The notes under the pieces are model-generated. The model ran no database searches, was not told the DNA's origin, and saw only the letters and a list, made by a program, of their open reading frames with translations. A program made the position numbers and the translations under genes. From Sinohyriopsis cumingii (taxonomy: Eukaryota > Mollusca > Bivalvia > Unionida > Unionidae), in NCBI GenBank assembly GCA_028554795.2, contig CM068826.1:107167602-107231601 (forward strand): a stretch of DNA of 64,000 bases, written 5' to 3'. Every line of letters starts with the position of its first letter. Position 1 is the first letter of the stretch. Shown here one piece after another: positions 19,101 to 30,200 of the stretch.

Positions 19101-20053
19101 ATGTGAAATGTTACATCACAGTCATGTACAATCATTTTGGCTTTTGCCTTTGAATTGATCGAACTGTCAATGTAGTTAAGCCAGAATTCTTCTTCTGTAG
19201 CTTCTTCGGGCTTGTCATTTTGGTCAACTGTTTGCACTTTCTTGCAGCATGATTTGAAATGGTTCTTTACACCACAGTTGTTACATCTCTTTCCCCAGGC
19301 TGGACATTTTTCTTTGCTTCGTTCATGAAACAGTCCACAGAAACCGCACTTAAGTTTCGGTCTTACCAATCCAGTACCAGATACACCTGCTTGTGATCGT
19401 GGTTTCGCGTTATCAACTTTGTTCACCGAATCATGTACTTTGTCTTGTCTGATTTCTTGCACATGTCTATTTGACTGTTCAAATGCTCGGCAAGTTTGAA
19501 GACACTTGTCAAGTTCAAGTTTTTCTTCTCTCAACAACAATTCTTGGAGCTTACCACTTGTGCTGAGTACAATTTTATCTCTTATCATTCTGTCTTTTTC
19601 TTTGAAATTGCACGACTCTGCTCTTCTCCTAACTTCGGTAAGGAAATGTTCAAACGATGTAAAGTCATCATATTTCACACACCAGAACCTGTGGGTTTCA
19701 AGAACTTCATTCCTCCGTGGATTACAGTAGGCTTCAATCTGTTGCAGAACTTTGTCTGGATCGTTTTTGTCATCTTGATTTGCCCATACAAACTGGTCAT
19801 AAATGTCAATTACCTTCGGTCCTGCACAGTGTAAAATGATGCTGGTTCGAACTGTTTTGTCTTTGTTTTGGGAACCACTAGCGGTCAAATATATTTCTAT
19901 CTGTCGCTTCCATCTCTTGAAGTTTTCACTTATGTTTCCTTCAGTAATATCTAAAGTCCCAGGTGGCTTTAACGAGTCCGCCATGTCGAACGAATCAAAT
20001 CGGGACGAATGTTCAATTAAATGTGATCTATTTTCGCGACCTGGCTTGGTCAA
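16155..20053 (-). CDS. gag-pol region of the second gypsy element
   Basis: Two long open frames cover this region. The parts in order on the minus strand are: gag with a capsid-like helical region; Cys/His knuckles with CGFCGLFHERSKEKCPAW; an aspartic protease with HIDTGAQVNTI; a reverse transcriptase with TKLDVQEAYWHIRL and the catalytic IADDIII; an RNase H with QVDSSKDGLGAALLQ; an integrase HHCC zinc domain; the DDE core; and a C-terminal tail ending TPTYLKDYVRF. Gag and pol share one frame for most of their length. The coding region looks nearly whole, with about one break. The product would copy and insert the element; no envelope gene is present. Confidence 0.9.
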
Positions 20054-20142
20054 ATTTTCGGAGTTTCTTCAACTCTGTGCGTTTATCCAGCGAAAATCAA
20101 CGTTGCAGACGTTATCAGGATATGCGTTCACCGCTGCCACCA

Positions 20143-20305
20143 TGTTGATAGCATGCTTGTATCATCATAAGTGGTGATATCTTCAAAAGAATAGCTCGTA
20201 GACGAAAACACAAGTCACGTGTTTAATCAACACACACCAAGGTAACTCCTTCAAGACCACTACAGAATAGAGAGTAACAGTTGTCTTTCTTAGATCATAT
20301 CAACA
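20143..20305 (-). repeat. 5' LTR of the second gypsy element
   Basis: A 163-base LTR, nearly identical to 15685-15851. It carries the element's promoter by family knowledge. Confidence 0.95.
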
Positions 20306-20645
20306 CTTAGCTTTAACAATTTTAGTCATACCACTACAATGTCTGCCGTGTGGCAGTTTATAGTGATGTATAGCACTGAGGCATCATGCTGCAGACATGT
20401 AACATCAAGTCCCACCCAGTCACATTATCCTGACACCAGGCCGACCAGGCCAGGCCCGGCCCTAGGATGTGCGGGGCCCAAGGTAGCATGCGGGGCCCAC
20501 GGCAGCGAAAGCGATGAGCGGGGCCCCAAGCAACAACAAAAAAATTGCATTGCGGAGTTGATTTCCTGAAAGCGCGGGGCCCATGGCGGTTGCCTCGTTT
20601 GCCAGTTCTAACACTAACCTTAGCCTAATGCTGCGGGCGATAAGA
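20306..20645 (-). mobile_element. SINE family A, copy 2, interrupted by gypsy and MITE insertions
   Basis: The 3' half of a family A SINE (20306-20450) reads on the minus strand. It resumes after a 150-base MITE as a short piece (about 20602-20645) that matches the central part of copy 1. The tRNA-like head is not present. Its A/T tail lies at about 15661-15684, on the other side of the second gypsy element. Order of events: SINE first, then the gypsy element and the MITE independently. Confidence 0.75.
20451..20601. mobile_element. hAT-type MITE copy 1 (one end eroded)
   Basis: This G/C-rich 150-base insert begins CAGGCCCGGCCCTA and matches the reverse complement of the better-preserved copy at 33421-33567 over most of its length. 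The right terminal inverted repeat is no longer recognisable here. It interrupts a family A SINE. Confidence 0.75.
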
Positions 20646-20854
20646 AATGATACTGGCTTTACTCCTCACCCCAACCCAGGATTCTGGCTTTGTGTCCTCC
20701 TCGGGGGAAAAAATAATCATGCAGATGCTGGTGCATACATTTTGTACATTACTAGCATCTCTTTATGCATTTTGTAGATGCGGTTATTCAGTTGTTTGTG
20801 CGTCAAACTTGTAATTCAGAATCGCGCGTTTGCCATCCGCCCAGGCCAGCCTGG

Positions 20855-20970
20855 GTCCTCTCCCGCGGTCTATTTTTGGGAAAGGGATTTAGCTCACATT
20901 TCCTTTGTAGGATATGGCCAATAATGTGTTACAATCGCGGTTAAACCTATTAAAAAAAAAAAAAAAAAAA
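20855..20970 (+). mobile_element. SINE family B 3' end with poly(A)
   Basis: The segment TTTAGCTCACATTTCCT through GCCAATAATGTGTTA, followed by about 20 A bases at 20951-20970, matches the 3' part of the family B SINE at 38889-39070. It ends about 160 bases before the CISD2 start codon, so it lies in or just before the gene's promoter or leader. Confidence 0.6.
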
Positions 20971-21133
20971 AATCTTTCTGTCTCGCTGCCTTTATTTATT
21001 GGCTTGTAGCTCACTCAACCAAAAGCGAGGGTACCAAATGAAAAGATGTTTAGGAAATATGCGACTGTCGCACAATTTCGGAACATGTTTGTATTTTATC
21101 GTTCTACTAAAATATTACCTCAATTAGGACGAA

Positions 21134-21230
21134 ATGGAAGGAATATCGCAGTTTGTTCGTGTGTCTATTCCACAATACTTCAGTAACCTGCCTGTCCCGG
21201 ATTCTTTTGCTGGATTCGCAAGACTAACAG
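21134..21230 (+). CDS. CISD2: CISD2 exon 1
   Basis: It encodes the first 32 residues plus one base of codon 33 and stops before the donor GTCAGA. The stretch SFAGFARLT matches the vertebrate exon 1 end. Confidence 0.93.
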
Positions 21231-24200
21231 GTCAGAATGAGATTCGAATTCCATATCTACCTCAAATAATTGGTGACAATCTTTATAACATTTATTTCGA
21301 TGATAGAGTCATCGATATCCCATCACACCTAAGGGTCACCGCAAAGAAGTGTAAATAATGGCAGGTGCGATGAAACGTACGCAAATACTAGATAAAAAAA
21401 TTATTCAAGTTTATATTTAATGCACCCAATGTTCACAGCAACAAAAGACAATCTGAATTAGTATATTGAATGCAAATGTGAGGAAACAGTCTTTCGTAAT
21501 TTAAAAAAGCGATTACTCAACTTTCTTGGGGAGGTGTCCTATGATATTTAGTGCTACACCCCGCCCCTCAAAATCGGGTCCCCCATTACGGTGAACCAAA
21601 TATTCATGTTTTCATTTGTTAAAAATAAAGAATTAATTATATCTATTATTTTAGAATAAATAGTAAATGAGAAAAAGGAAAACAAAATATCCAGTTCGAA
21701 TCAAATCCAAGGGGCTTTATACACAAAAATGGTCGGTCCCTAAGGAATAAGAAACAAACTACGACTTCTATAGGAACTAACTCTGACGATCATTTTTCAA
21801 CTAGCGAGACATTTCGACCGTAAGAAAATTCCAAAAACATTTCGACCCTAAATCAGTTCAACACAGCCATGGACCAATTCGACCCTAATTCGTGCATTTT
21901 TAAAACAATAATTAGCACATTGCTAATGATCTTTCAGTTAATTATAATTAAAATCACTTTTATTGATGAATGAACGTTAATTTGAATGAAAAGAAATCAA
22001 ACGTAATACACAATCACAGGCACTTGATTCTGTGGAAGCTAATGTGTACACTTACCATATATATGGTGAGTGTACACATTAGTTTCCACAGAATCAAGTG
22101 GCTGTGCAACAGTTGTATTAAAGAGCCGAAATGTTTTAAGACAAATAGAACATTTCTAATGGTCATTTCTACTAGTTATTTATTGATGCCTGCAATTAAA
22201 GACAGTACTGAGGTCTATGTATGTATTCTCAATGATGACAAGAATATCTAGTAGTAAGTACTGTATATTGAAATCTCTTTTGAACTATGACATTTAAATT
22301 GTCATATTATTAGCAAATGGAACAAATTACTCTTTAAATGTGCCACTTAATTTCATTCTTAACAATGCAGTCCACAGTTAATTGTGTAGCTGTATCTGTA
22401 TACTTGTACGTATGATATATATGTTCTTTTATGTTTACAATGTTTTTAATTTATATCTATATTTTAATTTAGATGTATGGACTTAGTAGTCTGAAATAAA
22501 GAATTCTTATCTTATCTTAATCCTAGGTTATTGCTTTTGAAAATCTTAATCAAAACAAAGCACTAGGTCGGTGAAAAAGATGTCAATAGTTAATTATAAT
22601 TAAAGTCACTTTAATTAAGTTAATGAATGCAAACTAATTTGAACCAAAAGAAAGAGGTATGAAAATCAAATGTTCCACACAATGACAATTTGCATAAAAG
22701 AGCCATTTTTTTATATCCCATACCAATTTTTTATCTCAAGCTTTAATGAAGTTATTTGATATGCTTGTGTAAATTTTGGATTAAATTATACTAAATCAAG
22801 TTTATATTGTAATATTTCAGTTGGATATATTTTGGTAAAATACTAATGGAATTGTGTTAATTGTACATTAACAAGGTATGAATGACAAACCATTAAATAA
22901 CTTTGTTTCTTATACCTTACTTGTATACTGTTGCTAGGATATCTTTTTAACAGTTATATCGATTTGTTAAAATAAGTGATAGTAAAGGAACTACAACATT
23001 TTCTTTTCTTTTATATATCATAAAAGAATTTGTTCTTTAACCATTAACATTGTTGATTTATAGCTCCAGTTTAAATCCTCCCAATATGCATACAGCGACA
23101 CATGCTTCTGCTTTGTGTAAAATATGAACAGCTGACCCAGTCATCTTCGTTACATCTGACTAATCCTGTTTATAGAACAGGGTCATTGACCATTTTGCAA
23201 TATTATATGACCCACACATAAACACAGTAAATTAAGCTGTGGTCGAATTGTCTTGGGGTTGAATTATCCTTGGGGTCGAATTGTCCTTGGGGTTCAAATG
23301 TCAGAGCCATTGTTCAAACCTAATGATCTGAATGTTGATGAAATAATTTAAAAATATTATAAAGATATATTTCTGTCATAAATAATGTTAGTAGCTCAAA
23401 AAGAAAACTATAGTTCAGTAAAAATTAATAATTTGCATGTTACCTTGGGAACTGCATGCAGATATTTTGAGCTGAACTTGAATTGGTCTGTAGACTATAC
23501 AATTTTAGATCAGATTTTTTTCTTCAAAGTAAGTTTTAATAATACCTTTTTAAGGCAGAGCTAGGAATGTAAAATTTCCATAAAATATTTCCTTTGCACT
23601 GCAAATGTAGCTGTTGATGAGGTTTTCACTTGCTGATAATTATGAATGAACACAATTTGTTTCATTGAATGCCAGGAACAAAGGGACTCACCCTGTACTT
23701 AATGAATCATATTTTTGATTTTTAACACCAGGGTCATAATTGACCAAAACCTATCATGATAGGCCGAAAGTTTCCAATTCTCTCAGCTGAAATTTTGGCA
23801 TAAATTTGTCATCAGGCAGATAGCTTTGTAACTGAAATACATCTGCATAGTTGTGTCATCATAATATTTGTCCACTCAGCTAGTGTTATAACTGAAACAC
23901 ATTTTTCAGTTGTGTACATCACACTTGGCAACTGATAACTGATGGCATTTTAAGCTGGATTATACATGATGCCTTAAAAACACTACTTGTTTTGTCTAAT
24001 TGTGTCTCAGCTGCAAATAAAATATTATGATTTAAGATGTACCTAATTTAATAGCTTCTCATGGGTCGGTGGTGCTATCCTGGGTTTTTCTGGGTTCTTC
24101 CTCCACCATTTGTACTGACCGCCATGTATAGCCTATCTTGTGCTGAAAAATGACGTTAAACCCTATAAAAGCAACAACAAGAACCTAATTTAATATCAGC

Positions 24201-27200
24201 AAAGTTATGTGTCTGGGCTGCATTGTTATTTATGTGCATATAATAGCAGTTACAATCCATGTTTAATTAATATGCAACTTGGATATTTAGTAGTGACAAA
24301 TAAAGAGAATGAGAAAACTAATATGGATAGTGTTGTATCTACTGCAGCAGTTAAATCCAGAAGATGGTGATTACGAGAAGCTGCCTTTGATTTTTATTAG
24401 ACGTTTTATGCAAGAACTAAAATGTTAGTGAAAAGAAAATAAGAAAATAATTCTTTTAATTTATTTTTAATAAAAAAATAAAGTAGCAGGTGAGGTATAT
24501 AATTAATTTATATTGTGTGCTTAATTTTTGTCCACGATTGTAAATTGTAAACCATGTTTATGAAATTTAACTTTTATTCATGAGTGTGAGTTGTAAAAAA
24601 ACTTGTTTATTTATGAGAAGTTCATTGTCGGGCTCGTTTACAGTTAGTTTTTCCAATGGAAAAATCTTCACATTCTAGTGTTTTATATGTCATTTGAAAA
24701 TAAGTATAAGTAGGGATTTGATAAACAAATAACTCTGGAAATCCGTGATCCATGTTTGTATTTGTTTAGTTGACATATAATGCGAACTATTATTTCTTTA
24801 AAATATTTATTGTAATTACTAAAGTGCTCATTGACTTTTGGACTAGCACACTACTTTGGAATTATTGTGAACTCAATGAAATACATTCTGGATTGCGTTA
24901 TTATATTACATCAGGACATTCAAGACTATTTGAATTCATTCTGGATATTGTATATTTTTGGATTCGTGACGGGACTTTTAGGATTACTTGGAATTTAATT
25001 CACTATACTGAGTCTTGAATTTTCACTGTTTTATAGAGAAACATATTGCTTATTGATTTTACTTAAAAGTGTTAGTTTCACTTTCTATGACATATTTTAA
25101 GACGAAGAGTCGTAACAGAAAAATTAGCGCCACGACTTCCATATACTGGTATCAAAAAAACGTTATCAGCTTTTTACCCTTTGTACTTTGAATCCTCTAA
25201 CCCTCAAAATGCATCTCTGTTCATATTGTTTAATTTATCAGTGACATCTCGGTAATAATTGTGGTAAGTTTTCTGTTCATATTATTTAGCATAACACTGG
25301 TTGCTTTGTTGAGAAAATGCAATGTACATTGTCACTTTTCACCAATGTATGGTGCTGGTGGGGTAGGGAGAGGAAGACGGAAGCCTTTGTGAAACTTTGG
25401 TATTCCACTTGCGGGGAAAACCCATAATGTTTGACTTTGCCATAGCGAGTAAACAAAGATATTGATCAGTTACGCTTTTGCTAGTTGCAACGGGTAGTCG
25501 AAGACCTTGGCTAGATGGTATTCTGCGAGTTGACGCTGTAGTCGAAGACCTTTTCCATTGACCAGTTGTTGTTGTTGGGGAGGGGGGATTCCTGATACAG
25601 TTCCAATGCCCCCTAATGCAGCTGTTTTTGCAAACAATGAGCCACAGCTGCTAACAAGGCTGGAATGGCTCTTGCTAATGGAAATATTCCATTCTTTTGC
25701 ATTTGCCACCTCAGATAATTTTAATGTTACTGGGGTGGGGGATTTTGTTTGTTTTTTGTGGGTTTTTTTTTTTCGTTTTCAGTTTGATTGCAACAGGCTG
25801 ATTTTGGTCAGCCACACAATAAATTTCCGGTTAACTCGGCAGTCGATTCGTATCGCGGTCTATTTTTTTTCACATGCTGCTTTTGGCTAATGCAGACCTT
25901 AGCTTCGTGATAGGACATTATTATTTGCTAATGCAACAGGCTTAATTATGATGTTACGAGTTTCTATAAGCGTATCAAGGATCCTCGTTCGACCACCTGC
26001 ACCCTCCAGCAAGAGTCATGTCAGAGAGGATCACAGCACATTTGTAATTGGGAATAGCGGGGTGACCTGCCAAATTAGTAACGTGCATGAAAGTACGCGA
26101 CTAACGCATGCTGTTTAAACACCATGTATTCCTACTAAAAGTAATTAATCAAATCCGCGACCTTTCGTATATGAGGCGGACGCTCTAACAACTTAGTCCA
26201 CCGGAGCAGTGGTATGAATCGTCGAGGTAGTCCGGACAATATCTGGTGTGATATTGTATTCAGATCCTCCAGGTCTTTGAGCCAGTTGAGAACTGTTCTC
26301 AGTGACGACCGTTAAATGTTGGCTATGTGTTGAAGATTCAGTCGAGATGACGGAACCGAGCATGGGCTCGTGTTCACGTGTGCAACTTTTAGAGTCCTCA
26401 ACATTGATCGAGGCAGTATCATACGCGCCTGTGGGAAGTTCTACCATACCCCAAGTTTATGCACCGTCTGGCGACAACACCAGCCAAGTTATTCTCATCA
26501 AGATCCCCCCCCCCAAAAAAAAAAAACCACGGTCGGATATATTAGGCAAACTAATACACGCACCGTGACGCTAGTGCGATCTCAAGTGTGCAGCCTTCAC
26601 ATGCTGTGATTGGTGTGGAAAAAGTCAGAAAATCCTGGTTTTGTTGAGGACTTGGTAATCATCAAGATGGTGCTGTGGGTTTTATTTCCAAAAACACAAC
26701 GCATCGCTGCATTTATTTCATGTGAAAGTATCAGAATTATTTGCGTCGTATAAATCATCGATGTACTCATTAAGTTTATGTGTTAACGTGCGAAATGTCT
26801 CAGGGTCCATGATGTCATTGGTGAGTAACCGCTGGTAAATCGACTTAGTCCCATTAATGAGTTCTGATGCGTTTTCCACGTGAGCTGATCCCACGAGTCT
26901 TTCCAGTTGATCCACGAAATCATGAGGGTCACAGAGTCCACCAAGGCCTTCTTTCTTTGGTATAATTATGTGGCTCGAGTCCGTTTTGCTATTGAAGATT
27001 CAAATTCGTGTGGGGTGCAGATGCTTGTAGCTCGCACGAGGGTTCAGGTTCGTATTTAAGCGAATATTAAATCATTTTCGGGTTGAGGTTCGCGTTTTGT
27101 ATGTTTTCCCTTCTCTATTTTTGTCTCAATTCTGCAGTTATTTCTTTGCCTTTTTAATGTCTCCAGATTGTTATTATCAAGTACTTTGTTATAATATTTC

Positions 27201-30200
27201 CACGCCTAGTTAGCGGCATTTTTTTGTGTCTCCAGCAATCCCTTTAAATACCCTCTTGGGCCATGCGTTAAAAATCCTGATGGTTTTGTCAACACGAACT
27301 GTTGCCCGGGGGAAGGGGGTGGGTGTTATGTTTAAAGCAGCATAGATAGGATTTTCAGAGATCCACTGATGGACATCTTGATTAAAATATAGCTGTTGTG
27401 CTCATGCGTTAAAAATCCTGATGGTTTTGTCAACACGAACTGTTGCCCGGGGGAAGGGGGTGGGTGTTATGTTTAAAGCAGCATAGATAGGATTTTCAGA
27501 GATCCACTGATGGACATCTTGATTAAAATATAGCTGTTGTGCTCATGATTAATTCGTAGATGGGTGGTGGCAATTGTAATAGCTTTTCAGTTGCCACTTG
27601 AGCGTCAGCATCAAGTACACGGGTGCCGTTTGCGATCCCATAGTTCTCCAGTGTTCTGCAGTCTCCACTGTCAAACGTCCAGTAGTCTCCGCATTTGCCT
27701 TCGTGTTAATATCTTTGGTGCGTTTCGTTATTTTGCGAATTGGACTTGGTTTTTGTTCTGTTCTGTCAGCGATGACATCTGTTTCATGGTTTCTTTCGTG
27801 GTATTCTTAATATCCACAACACGTTTTGCAGTTTCACGCGTGGGTTTATCAGCAGTGCAAACATCTGTTCGAAGCCCTCCTTGAGATCTTCCCGTGTAGT
27901 TTGACTCGATTGTAACACATCTTTGACACGTTTGCGGCAGGCTATACATATTAACCAGTTCTGAGCCTTCGTTGGCAGCTTTACAGCATCGATTCCCACA
28001 CTCTGCGGTGGTATCACAGACAGGTTTTGACTATACATATATCGTAATCGTTTAAACTATAGCATCCAAACTGGCTTGATATGAGCATGGTCCACCATGA
28101 ATTGATACAGCTCTTGGGTGCCTAAGCAAACATTCTGAAACTCATTCCACGTGTAATCAACAACACATCAGGCCTAATGAATGTTTGCGTTACCATGTCC
28201 ATCAGTGCTACAAATATTAACATGTTAGGGTTATCCCGAATCACTTTAATCATGTGCGAGTATCTTCATGTCACAAAGATCAAGTCTATTTTTGTGTCAG
28301 CCACGGCAAAATATTATATCGGGATTGTATTCGTGTTCAAACATAGCGTCATCAAACACAAGATTATTCTCACTTGATTTAAGGTCGCCAGTGGTAGAAG
28401 CTTCATTAGCACTGGAAAAGAAATCGGTGACGAAGATTTGTTTCTTGGTAACGACTGAAACGCTATCGTAAAATCTCCGAGTACATCGTAACACGATTGA
28501 TCGTCCACTAATGGCACAATTATGTACAATCGATCCAACGATGACCGTCTGAAAATTATATTTAACAGTTGGGTTTTCCCTGGCCAATATCAATGCGCTA
28601 ACCCAGTTTTAAAACTTGTCATCATGCTTGAGTAGTTTGGGTTTCGCCTGCAAGGAAAAGTTGATGGTGGTAAAAATATTTGAAATACAATCTATTGTAT
28701 ACAACAATGATGTCTTCATATTGTGAGCGATGCTGCATGAAAACTCGTACTGTAAATCCAGAGCGGGTTCAAAAACGTGATGGATGAGAAGCGATTACAG
28801 GAACTTGTGCTCGATATGGAGCAAGGAAGTTTACGAGTGTGGGCGGACGTGATAAACGCAAACGCGGGTTTAAAAAAAAAACAGCTATGGCGGTGGTAAT
28901 GCCATTGCCGCGTTAGCGAAGCAACTCGTAACCCCATTTAGCAAATATCACGGTGAAAATGACATTCCTGGATACAAGTACTGTGGGCCAGGAACACCAC
29001 TGGATTTACGACTGATTCTAACTCGTGTCGATGATGCATGTTACAGACATGATGTTGCTTATAAAGTATACAATGATATTACTGCATGCCAACGTGCCGA
29101 TATAGATCTTATCCATTACTTACATACAATATATTTGACACATAGAGAAAGATTTGCCAAAGGATCATCAAAGGAGGTATGATGGCTAGGAATTCTCTAT
29201 GTCGACAAAGTCCACACATTGGAGGTAAAGCACTCTAATAGAATAAACAAGCATGAATAAAAGATCGTAGTTTTCGATCGCACTTTATTCAAAATCAACC
29301 TTAGTCCGCGCAGTTATTCGAAACGCAAAGCTGCCGTTGAAAAGTTAGCGACCGCTGAAAAGGTCAAATTTTGCGATACATTGTGCAGATTTGAGTGATT
29401 ATATTTTCATTTTTCATTGATAGATTATTGTCAGATTTGGCTGATAGAGATTCAACATCTAGTCAGCTTGACTATTACAGCTGTCTATATGGAGGGGTAA
29501 TACCGCCATAATTATGTGCCTACATTTTCTGTTCTTCTTTGATGCATTATTGTGAATGGCTGCTTGCAAGTGCTACTTTCATAATTATATCCATGTATAT
29601 TGTATTCTTCGTTGATGATCCATATGTCTGTGTGCCAGTGTACGAGGGGAGTAAGCAACAACTGCACACAAATACGTGACATTAAAACTACTATTTAATT
29701 TGTATAAATTCATATACATACAATTCACATTATTAACATTTCATTCAATAACGAGTGAGATCTCAATCCACCACTGAATTCAAGCTAGAGTATTACAAAC
29801 CGTGTCAGGAGTTAAACGTTTACGAAAGTTTATCTCAAATTCTAGTGTTCACACTGACAGGGAATACAGTATCTACACCAGAGAGTCTAATAATAATTGT
29901 CTACACAGGACACGTGTATGTTCTCACACATAACAATTCTGGTTCGCACAGAACGAAATTATGCAAGCCAACACGAGGTTAAATAAGTGCACCCACGGGG
30001 AACAGTCACCTCTCCACACAGGACTTTATTATCTACCCTCACAGGATAGACATATGCATCCACACATGTAACACATTACATGTCCACACAGGACTGATTG
30101 ATACCTCCTACTTGTTTGTCTAGTTCAGTATGGTGTAGTACAAGAGCTAGACTGTCCGGGTTTACACAATTGACATCCTGGTACCCTGATAACCAAGCTA

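Larger units (their letters stand above)
15685..20305 (-). mobile_element. Young Ty3/gypsy LTR retrotransposon (second copy)
   Basis: This is a 4.6-kb element on the minus strand. Its LTRs are at 15685-15851 (167 bases) and 20143-20305 (163 bases). Both begin TGTTGATA and end TATCAACA and differ only in the length of short CA runs, so the insertion is recent. The 5-base target duplication CTTAG flanks both sides (15680-15684 and 20306-20310). A primer-binding-site-like TGGTGGCAGCGGTG lies just inside the 5' LTR, and a purine tract (15853-15864) lies just inside the 3' LTR. The element looks nearly whole, with about one break. It landed in the 3' tail of a family A SINE. Confidence 0.95.
21231..26140 (+). 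other. CISD2 intron 1, 5' part
   Basis: No coding exon is seen. The stretch holds a direct repeat pair (21937-22014 and 22583-22670), a long hairpin at 22015-22106, a possible LINE 3' tail at 22440-22520 (ends AATAAAGAATTC followed by TTATC repeats), and a partial SINE at 24052-24180. Short TCGACCC-rich segments at 21800-21890 and their inverse at 23230-23300 may be eroded ends of a 1.5-kb DNA element. Confidence 0.45.
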
